64,000 nt of DNA from Okeania sp. SIO2B3 (GTDB lineage Bacteria > Cyanobacteriota > Cyanobacteriia > Cyanobacteriales > Microcoleaceae), in the NCBI RefSeq assembly GCF_010672525.1, contig NZ_JAAHGH010000026.1, positions 17,996 to 81,995 on the forward strand, written 5' to 3'. Both the position numbers and the translations under genes were made by a program. The notes below the pieces were generated by a model. That model was given only the letters and a program-made list of their open reading frames with translations. It ran no database searches and was not told the origin of the DNA. Positions 45,190-54,303 of the stretch are shown here, piece by piece; the first letter of the stretch is position 1; every line of letters starts with the position of its first letter.

Positions 45190-46179
45190 CTATTCCCATA
45201 CGACTCCTGAGGACTGAGGACTGACTTCTAAAGAAGTATGACTGAGAGAATTACCAAAAACTTGACTCAAAGCATCAGCTTTTAAATGATAATTCCAACG
45301 ACACATTTGTGTCATTACTTTCATCAAGCTATAGCCAATCTCTATACCATATTTGAGATGAGAAAACTTGATAATATCTTGACCAGAAGTTCGCTCTTTT
45401 TGATGATGATTTAATAGTCTAATTAGGCGATAAATACTGCCAATAACTCGCCGAAAAACTGAATCGCCAAAACCCCATCTAGTGATTCCCCAAAACTTAC
45501 CCAAATGATTAACTTCATCTTGTAAAGGTTGAGCGATCGCCATTTGTAATGCTCCTGTAGAATGAGACATTAACCATATATAAATAGATACGGCACTCCA
45601 TTCAGAACTTATTCTACTTACTCCATGATTATAGATTTCTGCCCGTACATTTCCAGTAGGTTGATAACCATGAACGGTATTAGGTTTTTGCTGTAATTTT
45701 TTCCCTGTAAGTTGTTGATAAATCTTGCTAAAAGCAGGGGCGTGTTGTCGTTCTTCTTTTTCCCAAATACCAACTTCAATTATTTTCCCATTTTCATCAG
45801 TTACACCTCCCATAAATCTAGCTAATTGAGGATGAGCTGTTTGTAAATAACCCCAACTTTCTTGGGAATAAGAACGAATGGGTGCTTCAATTTCTACGGC
45901 GGAGGCAATTACTTGTAAAAATAATTTTGGTTCTATACCAATAATTTGACTATGATTTATAGCTTGCCAATTAATTTTTTGCCATGGTCTTTGTTGAGGA
46001 GTTTCAAATTGTTGGGGTAAGTCTAATAGTCTTTCTGTGAGAATGTCTTGAGAAAGATAGCGTTCGAGTAAATAATTAATTCTGGCTCTAGTTTGTAGAT
46101 AGTTAGGAGTGGAATGGCAATAACCAGCTAGGTCAAATTGGGCGTGATTAGCGGAATTAATTGTTGTTACTAAGTTCAT
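45190..46179 (-). CDS. Ferritin-like diiron protein, acyl-ACP-desaturase-like
   Basis: 329 residues. Two E/D-E-x-x-H motifs are separated by about 90 residues: EERQH in GIWEKEERQHAPAF and DEVNH in QDEVNHLGKFWG. This is the pattern of the ferritin-like diiron oxygenases, including acyl-ACP desaturases and related cyanobacterial proteins. Predicted to use an oxo-bridged diiron centre for oxidation of an unknown substrate. The ATG at 46179 is clear. Soluble, no signal peptide. It stands alone. Confidence 0.75.
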   Translation of the reverse strand: MNLVTTINSANHAQFDLAGYCHSTPNYLQTRARINYLLERYLSQDILTERLLDLPQQFETPQQRPWQKINWQAINHSQIIGIEPKLFLQVIASAVEIEAPIRSYSQESWGYLQTAHPQLARFMGGVTDENGKIIEVGIWEKEERQHAPAFSKIYQQLTGKKLQQKPNTVHGYQPTGNVRAEIYNHGVSRISSEWSAVSIYIWLMSHSTGALQMAIAQPLQDEVNHLGKFWGITRWGFGDSVFRRVIGSIYRLIRLLNHHQKERTSGQDIIKFSHLKYGIEIGYSLMKVMTQMCRWNYHLKADALSQVFGNSLSHTSLEVSPQSSGVVWE

Positions 46180-46865
46180 GGTTTTTCAGTTAAGTTATTT
46201 TTGGTTTAATGATTTAGGCAGATTCGAGAAAGTGTTACCCGATTTCTGGCAGCTTGTTAATAGAAACTGACCAGATGATAAGGTGTCACTCTTGTGTTCT
46301 TGCCTTTCTTAATATCAATCCTAAGCTAACTATTAAGGTAGAACTTAGTATGGAGGTGACAGTTATTTAGTTGTCATAGAAGAGGATAGACAGTTGTAGT
46401 GATTTTTCTAAACTGGCACAGTTGAAATAGTTTCAATATTTAGGGTTTGCGTATGGAAAGTCTTTCTGGTGGGGTAGGAGACAGGAGACAGGAGACAGGA
46501 GAAATGGGGAATGTAGAGGAGGCAGTAGGAAGAATTATCCCTTGATTTTTCTGCCATAGTCAGTCCAAAATCCTAACTTTTTGAGCTGCCTACAACGAAA
46601 ACCTTGTACTTTTTCAAGACCTAAAAAGCCTAAAACCAATATCAGTCAATGCTTTGATATTTAATCAGCAAGCCCTATTTAAGCAGGGTAAGCATTTCCT
46701 GCGGAATGCTGCGCAAACAGCTATTAGCTGTCAGCTATCAGCAACAAGAGTGTCTCCTTAAGGACAGATTGCTATATTATACTATTTCATTAAAAGAATT
46801 GGTGTTACCACTGGTATGAGCGATCGCTCCCAACCTTCAACCCTCAACTTCTGTTCAAACCAAAA
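46180..46865. other. Intergenic with family A MITE copy 6
   Basis: AT-rich leader, the MITE at 46442-46676, then GCATTTCCTGCGGAATGCTG repeat strings and a GCGATCGC site. No gene. Confidence 0.55.
46442..46676 (+). mobile_element. Family A MITE, copy 6 (235 bp)
   Basis: Left AGGGTTTGCGTATGG, right AATCAGCAAGCCCT. Flanked by ATTT direct repeats (46438-46441 and 46677-46680). Interior GGAGACAGGAGACAGG repeats. Confidence 0.87.
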
Positions 46866-47756
46866 CTAAGACATTGAAACTATATTTAATATCTGCTGAT
46901 AAAGCTCCAGTAAAGGAATTTGACTAACCCCAGAAAACTGTGGGTCTCCCGTTTCAATTACTATCCATTCACCGTTTTATAACTGCCCAACATCTACGGA
47001 TATATAAGGAACATTCAGAGATTTTGCAGCAGCGAGCGCTAATTCTAAAACTTGTTTTTATTCACTAGGAGAAAGTTTTTTTAATGGGTCTTCACCTTGC
47101 CAATAATAACCCCAACCTAAGACTTTTTCACAGTAAATAAATACCCGATATTCTCGTCCCAAGGGAAAACCATTTTCGGCATAACGACTATGGCGTAATT
47201 TAACTAATTTCCGGACAACTACTCGACCTCTTGCCCCACTTTTTTGAGTAAGTAATTCTTGAGTGAGTGTTTCTAATTCTGCTAAATTTTCTGCTATACA
47301 AGCTTTCCATCCTTTAGTTTTTTTTGACTGTACAACTCCTTTAACAAAAACTGGGAATTCTAGTCGTTTGGTTATGGTTTGGCATTCTGAATTATGGGTA
47401 ATGATAATGCTTTCTGGAGTTAAGTTTAATAACTTAGGATAAGCACGGTCAAATTCTTGAACAGTTAGATGTTGTTTAGGAGTATTGAGCAGTTTAATAC
47501 CCTTATGAATAGCAGCATAATAAATAGCTTAATAACGTTCTGGTGTAGGAATATATCCAATGCACAAACCTAATGTTTCTTGTGGTTGTATCGGAATATG
47601 AGCAAGTGCATTTTCGGCTGTTTCACAAATGCTAAAATCTGACGGGATATAATAAACCTGAAATCCCATTAATTTTGCTGTTTCTGTAGCAATTTTAATA
47701 TCATTAGCACTGGCAGAATAATAATTTTCTGTTGAGTCTTCTGTAAGTAAAATCAT
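46866..47756 (-). pseudogene. ATP-grasp-type gene interrupted by three in-frame TAA codons
   Basis: The minus-strand frame from the ATG at 47756 to the TAG at 46866-46868 is 297 codons. It would be an ATP-grasp-like protein (MILLTEDSTENYY; CEKVLGWGYYWQGEDPLKK; NGEWIVIETGDPQFSGVSQI). Codons 76 (47529-47531), 233 (47058-47060) and 260 (46977-46979) are TAA. No frameshift is needed; the rest reads straight through with normal sequence between the stops. The simplest reading is a recently inactivated gene. TAA can arise from CAA by one change. Alternative: stop readthrough. Confidence 0.8.
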
Positions 47757-47765
47757 AATAATTAG

Positions 47766-47885
47766 CTAAATTAAATAACCCCGTTTCAAACCAAAATTAA
47801 TACCGCCCTCCCAATCAGAGGTTAAATAATCTCGAATATTAACAAATAAATGTTCTACTACATCTGCATATATAGGGTTTTTCAC
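47766..47885 (-). CDS. Possible 39-residue ORF upstream of the ATP-grasp gene
   Basis: GTG at 47885 with the Shine-Dalgarno AAGAAGG four bases upstream, and TAG at 47766-47768. Product VKNPIYADVVEHLFVNIRDYLTSDWEGGINFGLKRG... It ends 9 bases before the ATP-grasp start, on the same strand. It could be a genuine partner or the tail of a lost gene; an in-frame TGA lies just upstream. Confidence 0.4.
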   Translation of the reverse strand: MKNPIYADVVEHLFVNIRDYLTSDWEGGINFGLKRGYLI

Positions 47886-47906
47886 ATAACCTTCTTGAAA
47901 TCAAAA

Positions 47907-48635
47907 TTATCTATCTGTATTCTTTTGTTTTCTTAATACATATATTTGGTCTATTTTGAATTTTCGTAAATTTACTGCATCTGTTAATTTTAGCCATTCT
48001 GCAACTAAAATATAAATGGCATTAGGATTTCTGTATTTAAGTTGTTCTGCTGCCGTTGCTGCATCTTGAAGCATAGTTTGATCCAAATAAGTTTTGCATT
48101 CTATAACTACAGCAGGTACATCCCAAATATGACTTTCTAATTCTTGAGAACCTTGACAATTCATTTGGGCATTAATTCTCACTCCTATGGCAAAATCATT
48201 ATCTTTTAGTTCAATTAAAGCATGAGGATAATTGAGCATATCTTGATAATTTTCAGACCGAAAAAATATATCTTTGAAAGTACGAGACTTACCAATTAAA
48301 GCTTGTGATGAAAACTCACTAACTAAATCTTTGAAGAGATAATACATAAATTCTTCTAACACAGATGAATGGAGATTTGAACGAGAATCAAATTTTTCAG
48401 CATAGTGTTGTTGTTCTAGAAAATCTTTGTATTGATTCAAAAATTCTACTCGCTTTATCAATAATTCGCTATCTTGGTTTGTTTTTTCAATTAATGGACA
48501 AATTAGCCCTTCATTAGCCAATTTCCACTCATTATATTTTTCTCTTATTTCTCTCAAATATCTCCGAGAATCTTCGTCTCTATATTTCGTTTTATGATTT
48601 TCTTTCTGCTCTAAATTTTTACCATGAACATACAT
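47907..48635 (-). CDS. Bpu10I-like type II restriction endonuclease
   Basis: 242 residues. Core VPAVVIECKTYLDQTMLQDA has the PD-(D/E)XK-type E179-x-K181 with an upstream acidic D172. The C-terminal AAEQLKYRNPNAIYILVAEWLKLTDAVNL and IDQIYVLRKQK fit the Bpu10I-family endonucleases, which cut CCTNAGC-like sites with heteromeric subunits. Its partner methyltransferase is 240 bases upstream on the same strand. The start ATG at 48635 is the only good one. The exact recognition site is unknown. Confidence 0.78.
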   Translation of the reverse strand: MYVHGKNLEQKENHKTKYRDEDSRRYLREIREKYNEWKLANEGLICPLIEKTNQDSELLIKRVEFLNQYKDFLEQQHYAEKFDSRSNLHSSVLEEFMYYLFKDLVSEFSSQALIGKSRTFKDIFFRSENYQDMLNYPHALIELKDNDFAIGVRINAQMNCQGSQELESHIWDVPAVVIECKTYLDQTMLQDAATAAEQLKYRNPNAIYILVAEWLKLTDAVNLRKFKIDQIYVLRKQKNTDR

Positions 48636-48875
48636 TTTATTTAGCTCTATTTTAATAAGCGTTCAGCTATTAGTATTCAGCTTTCAGCTTTTGATCATAA
48701 TAACTTACTAAGGTTAGGTAATAACCTTTTTCTTTCCTGGGTCATGCTACACAAACATATTTCACTTCTTGGAGACTAATTACTTCTTCCAAAATAATGA
48801 ATTAATAAATTATAGCGGATATCTAATAGCTGAGAGCTGAATGCAAGCCCATTCCGCAGGAAATGCTTACCTATT
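48636..48875. repeat. Spacer between endonuclease and methyltransferase
   Basis: Inverted pair: AGCTATTAGTATTCAGCTTTCAGC at 48665 and GCTGAGAGCTGAATGCAAG at 48829 can fold back on each other. Ends in CCATTCCGCAGGAAATGC. Unusual between an R and M gene. Confidence 0.5.
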
Positions 48876-50060
48876 TTACAACTGTTTTAATATATTATCA
48901 GCAATAGCTTTAGCTAACAAAGGAGGAACGGCGTTTCCAATTTGATTGTATTGGCATAAATGTTTTTCTGCTAAACGACCTTCTCTAGATAGTAGCTTAT
49001 GACTAACAACTGTTGGTTTACCCATGAATTTAAAACTATCTGGAAATGATTGTATTCTTGCACCTTCTCTAGCTGTGAAATTTCTATGTTGATAAGGGTG
49101 AACAAAATTAGCATAAAACGACGCTGGAATTGTATGGCATGGTTTATCTGGATGGAGTCTTCTATTATTTTGGTCGTAGATTTTTTGAGATATTTTTGTA
49201 GAGTTTCTTTGTCGTGGTTGTAAATGTTTTGGTACATCTTTTCCAGAACTTCCCCAAGTCATTGTGGCAAATCTTTCTACCATTCTTTGAGTGTGATTCA
49301 TGGCTTTATGATTGAATAGAATATTATTTCCATTTCTCAACAATTTTTGATATTCATTCAATGGCTTTTTGACATAATTTGACTCTTCTTTTCCTTCACC
49401 AGCTTCTAAGGTCGGTAAGTCAGAAATAGCATCCCATAATGTCGGACAGAACTTTAAATTTTCTCCAAATAAAGACATTTGCCGATTGGTTAATACTCCA
49501 TGAGTTGGCAAGGGAAAAGGATTTTCTAGTTCCTGTTTTGAAGCAACAATAAATAAACGTTTTCTGATTTGAGGTACGCCGTATGCTGTAGCTTCCAATA
49601 TCTTTATGTAGAAGTGATACCCAATCTTATTAAACTCCTCTTCAATAATATCAATAACTTTGGTTTGAGAATGAGTCCGAAATTTAATCAGATTAGGTAC
49701 ATTTTCCATAATTAATATTTCTGGCTCAAAAACTACAGCTATTCTAATTAATTCTCTAAAAAGATTATTTCTAGGGTCTTTAGGGTCTCCAGAATTTTTA
49801 TTACAAATAGAATATCCTTGGCAAGGCGGACCACCTATCACAATTTGTGGTTTATTATTACCCCAAATTGCTGCTATATCCTTATTAGTAATATTCGTAA
49901 TATCTTGATTGATAACAACTGCATCTGGATGATTATAAGCAAAAGTTTCTGATGCCCATTTATCTATTTCTATAGCACCAATAATTTGACAACCTGCCCA
50001 CTTAAAACCAAGACTAAATCCACCTGCACCGGAAAAAATATCTAATATTAATGGTTTCAT
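48876..50060 (-). CDS. C5-cytosine DNA methyltransferase of the R-M system
   Basis: 394 residues from the ATG at 50060; an upstream TTG-initiated frame at 50078 is rejected. All C5-methyltransferase motifs are present: I DIFSGAGGFSLGF, IV GGPPCQGYS with the catalytic C, VI ENVPNLIKF, VIII QIRKRLFIVA and X QIGNAVPPLLAKAIADNIL. It protects DNA from the adjacent Bpu10I-like endonuclease by methylating cytosine at the same site. The gene begins 24 bases after the toxin gene's stop codon. Confidence 0.95.
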   Translation of the reverse strand: MKPLILDIFSGAGGFSLGFKWAGCQIIGAIEIDKWASETFAYNHPDAVVINQDITNITNKDIAAIWGNNKPQIVIGGPPCQGYSICNKNSGDPKDPRNNLFRELIRIAVVFEPEILIMENVPNLIKFRTHSQTKVIDIIEEEFNKIGYHFYIKILEATAYGVPQIRKRLFIVASKQELENPFPLPTHGVLTNRQMSLFGENLKFCPTLWDAISDLPTLEAGEGKEESNYVKKPLNEYQKLLRNGNNILFNHKAMNHTQRMVERFATMTWGSSGKDVPKHLQPRQRNSTKISQKIYDQNNRRLHPDKPCHTIPASFYANFVHPYQHRNFTAREGARIQSFPDSFKFMGKPTVVSHKLLSREGRLAEKHLCQYNQIGNAVPPLLAKAIADNILKQL

Positions 50061-50084
50061 AAATAATACTTTTAGCAAAAATAG

Positions 50085-50519
50085 TCAAACAACTATGTCA
50101 TTTTTAGTAATTTCTCTGTCAATATATTTTCCCTCCAAAGTTTCTTGAATAACATCTTTAAGAACTCTATCGGGAGGTCGTTTTTCAAATTGTTGATGAC
50201 TATAAATCCAGAAAGGATTAATCACTCTTTTCTTCTCGTAAACTAAATACATTAATCTGATTTTTCCTGATGCACCTTTAGCAATAGTTAAAGCTAACTT
50301 ATAAAACTGACACTCATTAGGTAATTTTTGACCATTTGGTAAAGCCTCAGGTCTTGCTTGAGGTAGATAAGGGTTAATAATTAGTTCTTCTAGGCATTTA
50401 GTAATAACCTGAATAAATTCCTCTTTTTGAGATTTAGATTTATAGGTTTTGACTAACTTTTTGAAAGTCTGTTTAAAGTTAGTAGTCTTCTCAATCGAGA
50501 AGAGAGTTGAGCCAGTCAT
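50085..50519 (-). CDS. Small toxin-like protein paired with a Panacea antitoxin
   Basis: 144 residues. Alpha/beta arrangement with the central stretch SGKIRLMYLVYEKKRVINPFW looks like a RelE/HigB-type ribonuclease toxin; assignment is by fold-like pattern only. Good Shine-Dalgarno AAGGAG six bases before the ATG. It overlaps the 3' end of the antitoxin gene by 29 bases, so translation is likely coupled. Toxin downstream of antitoxin in the same operon is typical of toxin-antitoxin pairs. Confidence 0.7.
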   Translation of the reverse strand: MTGSTLFSIEKTTNFKQTFKKLVKTYKSKSQKEEFIQVITKCLEELIINPYLPQARPEALPNGQKLPNECQFYKLALTIAKGASGKIRLMYLVYEKKRVINPFWIYSHQQFEKRPPDRVLKDVIQETLEGKYIDREITKNDIVV

Positions 50520-51081
50520 TTACTTCTCCTTGCTGAATATATTCTGGTTTTTCCTTAGACTCTATTGCTGCTTTTAAAAAATCAGAAAAGATAGAAGCGT
50601 ATTGAGGATGTTCTTTCTCAATTTCTAAAAGTTTTTCTTCTCCTAATAAACGCATATCTTCTAATGATATGGGTTCATTTGAACTTGCATTACTAGGTAA
50701 ATCTTTTCTGGCTTTTTGCCACGGAAATTCTAGGTGGGTTAAATCACTCAAATAGTAAGCATCATATTCACCAAAATATTGCCAGACTTCCTCTAAAATC
50801 TGCTGGATTTCTGAAGTTAAGTTTGCTATATTTTCCTGAATTGGAATAGGTAATTTTTCGGCTTTAAATGGCTTATAAAATTGATAAACTGGGGGGCAAA
50901 CTGGACCATGTGGCCAAGCTTGTATTTGATCGGTGAATAAAGGTTCATCATTAAGCGCTAAATATAAGCATTGACTATAGTAGAGAAGTTTTTGTACTTT
51001 CATATTGGTTATTTCAGCTTCTCTACCATCTTCATAAGCCCGCATAATGAAATATTTGGCTATTTCTAAGGGGTCAATCAT
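50491..51081 (-). CDS. Panacea-domain (DUF4065) antitoxin
   Basis: 196 residues. The Panacea domain occupies most of the protein: IAKYFIMRAYEDGREAEITN, MKVQKLLYYSQCLYLALNDE, LFTDQIQAWPHGPVCPPVYQ and LSDLTHLEFPWQKARK. Panacea proteins are antitoxins that neutralise many different toxin folds encoded next to them. It lies directly upstream of, and overlaps, the toxin-like gene. ATG at 51081. The combination sits beside the R-M genes, as in defence islands. Confidence 0.88.
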   Translation of the reverse strand: MIDPLEIAKYFIMRAYEDGREAEITNMKVQKLLYYSQCLYLALNDEPLFTDQIQAWPHGPVCPPVYQFYKPFKAEKLPIPIQENIANLTSEIQQILEEVWQYFGEYDAYYLSDLTHLEFPWQKARKDLPSNASSNEPISLEDMRLLGEEKLLEIEKEHPQYASIFSDFLKAAIESKEKPEYIQQGEVNDWLNSLLD

Positions 51082-51207
51082 AATACTTTTATCTGTTTAT
51101 TTTTAGTTGAATATAGCTATAGATATTTATCATTTTAGCACTAGGTAATAATTTACATAAGTAAGCTACGTTCCCTACAAAAAGTTAGATTATAGTTAAA
51201 TAAAATA

Positions 51208-51828
51208 TTAAACAGAGATTTGAGAATCTAGCTGTAGTTCACATTGTTGAAAAATATAGTTAACCACGGCAAATAATTGGTCTAAGTCTTGAAAAGTATA
51301 AAAAGTCATATTTTTAGTAAAAATATTTGCTTGTAGTTTACCAAATTGCCAAATTTTGCCATTTGAAACAATCCCAAAAACTATCATCTCTGGGTTTTCA
51401 TTTAATTTTTGGGCAGCTACCATTTCTGCCAAACATTGTCCCCATCCTTCCTCAAATTTATCTTGTTTTGCTTCTACTAAAAGTAAATAAGGTTTGTCAA
51501 AGACAACTTTTCCTAGTGGAGAACGTTTAGCTAGAATATATTCTGGAAAACCCGCAAGATTATCGTTATAAATCAGCGACTGATGACTCCACAAAATCAA
51601 TTTACTACAATAAGATTTCCAGACTTCTTTTAAAACTGGATAAATTAAGTTTTCACAGATAGCAAATTCTGAATTATCAACTATTCCTTCCCGCATAACT
51701 ATTTCTATATCATTTCTGAAATATTCAGGAATGCTAAATTCTGTCTCCAAAATAAAATCAGATTCAATGTAGGTAATTTGAAATTCTTGGATAACTGCAC
51801 TAATACTTTTATAGTTACTAAAAGACAT
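51208..51828 (-). CDS. PD-(D/E)XK-nuclease-like protein
   Basis: 206 residues. Central LGKVVFDKPYLLLVEAKQDKFEEGWGQ shows a D...E-A-K arrangement compatible with a PD-(D/E)XK fold. The C-terminal half (FGIVSNGKIWQFGKLQ) resembles the cyanobacterial proteins often annotated as restriction-like. I cannot name the family. It belongs to the minus-strand cluster with the antitoxin, toxin, methyltransferase and endonuclease, and starts at a clear ATG at 51828. Confidence 0.6.
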   Translation of the reverse strand: MSFSNYKSISAVIQEFQITYIESDFILETEFSIPEYFRNDIEIVMREGIVDNSEFAICENLIYPVLKEVWKSYCSKLILWSHQSLIYNDNLAGFPEYILAKRSPLGKVVFDKPYLLLVEAKQDKFEEGWGQCLAEMVAAQKLNENPEMIVFGIVSNGKIWQFGKLQANIFTKNMTFYTFQDLDQLFAVVNYIFQQCELQLDSQISV

Positions 51829-51942
51829 ATAGTTTTTCCATATGATTTACAAGCAGGTAGGCAAATGTTGCTTCAGTTAGAAATATTTTCCATAACTGAA
51901 TATTTGCCCATCCTACTAATACTGATTTTAGCGATCGCCTAC

Positions 51943-53178
51943 CTAAACTTTAAATTTCTCAGTTATCCGTTTCATCGCCTCATTAACATTTTCCCGACTG
52001 TTAAAAGCGGAAATTCGGAAATAACCTTCACCTGCTGCACCAAAACCTGAACCGGGTGTACCGACAACATTACAGTTGTGCAACAGTTTATCGAAAAAAT
52101 CCCAACTAGATAAACCTGTAGGAGTCTGTACCCAAACATAAGGCGCATTCACACCACCATAAACAGTTAACCCTGCCGCTTGTAACTGGGAACAAATAAT
52201 TTTGGCATTCTCTAAATAAAATTCGATCAACCCCTTCACCTGTGCTTTCCCTTCATCGGAGTAAACTGCTTCTGCACCACGCTGCACAATATAAGAAACT
52301 CCATTAAATTTTGTGCAATGACGGCGGTTCCACAATTTCCATAATTCTACATCGCTACCATCAGCAGCTTTGCCTTTGAGAGTTTTGGGTATGACAGTCA
52401 GCGCACAACGAGTACCTGTAAAACCAGCATTCTTAGAAAAAGAACGAAATTCGATCGCGCATTCTCTTGCTCCTTCTATTTCATAAATGGAGTGGGGAAG
52501 ACTTGCATCAGTAATAAATGCTTCGTAAGCAGCATCGAATAAAATAATCGCATCATTTGCTTTTGCATAATTTACCCAAGTCTGGAGATATTCTTTTGTG
52601 GCAATTGCACCAGTGGGGTTATTCGGGAAGCACAGATAAATCAAATCTACCTTTTGAGTGGGAAGTTCGGCAGTAAAATTATTTTCTGCGGTAATGGGTA
52701 AATAAACTAAACCCTCATATTCCCCTTTCTCATTCACATCTCCAGTATTACCTGCCATTACATTAGTATCTACATACACTGGATAAACTGGGTCAGTCAC
52801 CGCAATAGTATTATCGTGACCAAAAATGTCGAGAATATTACCAGTGTCGCATTTCGATCCATCAGAAATGAAAATTTCCGAGGCATCAATATCACATCCC
52901 CTAGCTTGGAAATCTTGAGTCGCAATTTTTTCGCGCAACCAACCATAACCTTGTTCTGGGCCATAACCTTTAAAGGTAGAGCGATCGCCCATTTCTTCTA
53001 CTGCTTTAATAATGGCCTGACGGCAAGCTTCTGGCAGGGGTTCGGTGACGTCCCCAATACCTAGTTTAATAATTTTGGCCTCTGGGTGAGCTTCAGCGAA
53101 GGTATTTACTCGACGGGCTATTTCTGGAAATAGATAACCTGCTTTAAGTTTGAGGTAATTATTGTTAATTGTTGCCAT
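51943..53178 (-). CDS. dapL: LL-diaminopimelate aminotransferase
   Basis: 411 residues, exactly the usual DapL length, from the ATG at 53178; the frame's earlier TTG adds six residues and is rejected. PLP-binding lysine is in [32 protein letters not shown] opens the family; SNPTGA-type turn is [10 protein letters not shown]. The enzyme converts tetrahydrodipicolinate to LL-diaminopimelate in lysine and cell-wall synthesis, as is normal for cyanobacteria. No repeats in the gene. Confidence 0.97.
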   Translation of the reverse strand: MATINNNYLKLKAGYLFPEIARRVNTFAEAHPEAKIIKLGIGDVTEPLPEACRQAIIKAVEEMGDRSTFKGYGPEQGYGWLREKIATQDFQARGCDIDASEIFISDGSKCDTGNILDIFGHDNTIAVTDPVYPVYVDTNVMAGNTGDVNEKGEYEGLVYLPITAENNFTAELPTQKVDLIYLCFPNNPTGAIATKEYLQTWVNYAKANDAIILFDAAYEAFITDASLPHSIYEIEGARECAIEFRSFSKNAGFTGTRCALTVIPKTLKGKAADGSDVELWKLWNRRHCTKFNGVSYIVQRGAEAVYSDEGKAQVKGLIEFYLENAKIICSQLQAAGLTVYGGVNAPYVWVQTPTGLSSWDFFDKLLHNCNVVGTPGSGFGAAGEGYFRISAFNSRENVNEAMKRITEKFKV

Positions 53179-53264
53179 ATGTGTATAAATTGCCAAAAAT
53201 AATTCAACACAGACAGTATGTCAGATTATCCCGATTTTTGTTAACTAGGCAACATTACTTTTTT

Positions 53265-53429
53265 ATTCCGGCAAAATAGAACGATTTAAACTTGTAATTT
53301 TTTCTGGTAACTTCTGTGAATTAATCACTGCTAAAATGTTCGGAACCTGTTATGTAGAAACTCTGAGTTTACTCTAGATTAATATCAACAAATATTCAAG
53401 TTTTTCTGGGAGATAAGTTACTGCTAATT
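53265..53429 (-). pseudogene. Decayed copy of the metallophosphoesterase 3' end, cut by a MITE
   Basis: The sequence parallels 54310-54490 of the intact gene, for example TAATTTTTTCTGGTAA, CACTGCTAAA and ATTAATATCAACAA followed by GGGAGATAA. It is about 60 codons of the C-terminus with small indels. The similarity ends at the family A element at 53430. A second short match follows the repeats (53998-54037). Confidence 0.65.
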
Positions 53430-53709
53430 AGGGTTTGCTGAAAAAGTATTTTAGTAGGAGACAACCCAGCCCTAACTCCTCCCAACCCACCCCTAACCCC
53501 TCCTTGGAGGGGAGGGCGATACAGGAGACAGGATAAATGGGAATTATAGAGGAGGTAGTCGGAAAAATTTTCCCTCAATTTTTCTGCCATAATCATTCCA
53601 AAATACTAGCTTTTTGCAGCTCTTGCCACCGCAAAACTTGTACTTTTTTCAACCCAAAAATGCTAAAACTAATATCAGTAAATACTTTGATAATTAATCA
53701 GCAAGCCCT
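53430..53709 (+). mobile_element. Family A MITE, copy 7 (280 bp)
   Basis: Left AGGGTTTGCTGAAAAAGT, right AATCAGCAAGCCCT. Flanked by AATT (53426-53429) and TATT (53710-53713), one mismatch from a perfect duplication. It splits the decayed metallophosphoesterase copy. Confidence 0.82.
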
Positions 53710-53997
53710 TATTAAATTACCAATGAATAATTGATAATTCATAATTAATCTATTTGGTTTAAAGCCTCTCCTTTTAAGGAGAAAGAAGAAATCAGATTTC
53801 CTTATATTCAATCCGTAACAGTTTTAACCAGAGGTCATTTCAGTTATCAGTTATCAGTTATCAGTACCTCTGCAATAAGGAGGTTTTCAATACGGAATTC
53901 TCTTTTTTTTATCCCCTTAAAAGGGGAGGCTTTAGACCAGGTTTTTTCGGTAATTATCCATTATTTATTATTAATTATCAATTAATGAAGTATATCC

Positions 53998-54037
53998 CAT
54001 CTGAAGCACCAGAATCAAGTAATTTTCAATTACCTCA
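53998..54037 (-). pseudogene. Second fragment of the decayed metallophosphoesterase copy
   Basis: GAAGCACCAGAATCAAGTAA followed by TTTTCAATTACCT matches AAAGCACCAGAATAAAGCAA/TTTCAAATTACCT at 54516-54545 of the intact gene. About 40 bp only, so weak alone, but it is in the order expected after the first fragment. Confidence 0.5.
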
Positions 54038-54139
54038 ATAGACAGTATGTTATACAAATTTACTTAAAAAATTCCACAAATAGTTGGTAACTGATGAAGT
54101 CAGATAATCAGCTTAAATTAATGTAAAGTAGGGGCTTTA

Positions 54140-54261
54140 ATATTATGTTCGGTTGAATACTTACACTTTGGTGGAAGGAAGGCAGAAGACAGAAAGCAGA
54201 AGGAAAAGAGCAAAATTTGAAGTGAAGAGGTTTTTTATCACTAATCATCCGAACATGATAT
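54140..54261. mobile_element. Family B MITE (122 bp), second copy of this length
   Basis: Left ATATTATGTTCGG, right CCGAACATGATAT. Same length as 29569-29690. Interior GGAAGGAAGGCAGAAG and GTGAAGAGG. It lies about 40 bases from the stop of the metallophosphoesterase gene. Confidence 0.75.
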
Positions 54262-54303
54262 AAGTACTTAAAATATCACTTTTGACTTCTGACTTTTGAC
54301 TTT

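Larger units (their letters stand above)
53179..54303. other. Intergenic region with a decayed gene copy and MITEs
   Basis: Contains a two-part remnant of the next gene (separate entries), a family A MITE at 53430-53709, a pair of inverted family D repeats (53752-53830 and 53870-53950) around CAGTTATCAGTTATCAG, and a family B element (54140-54261). Confidence 0.6.
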
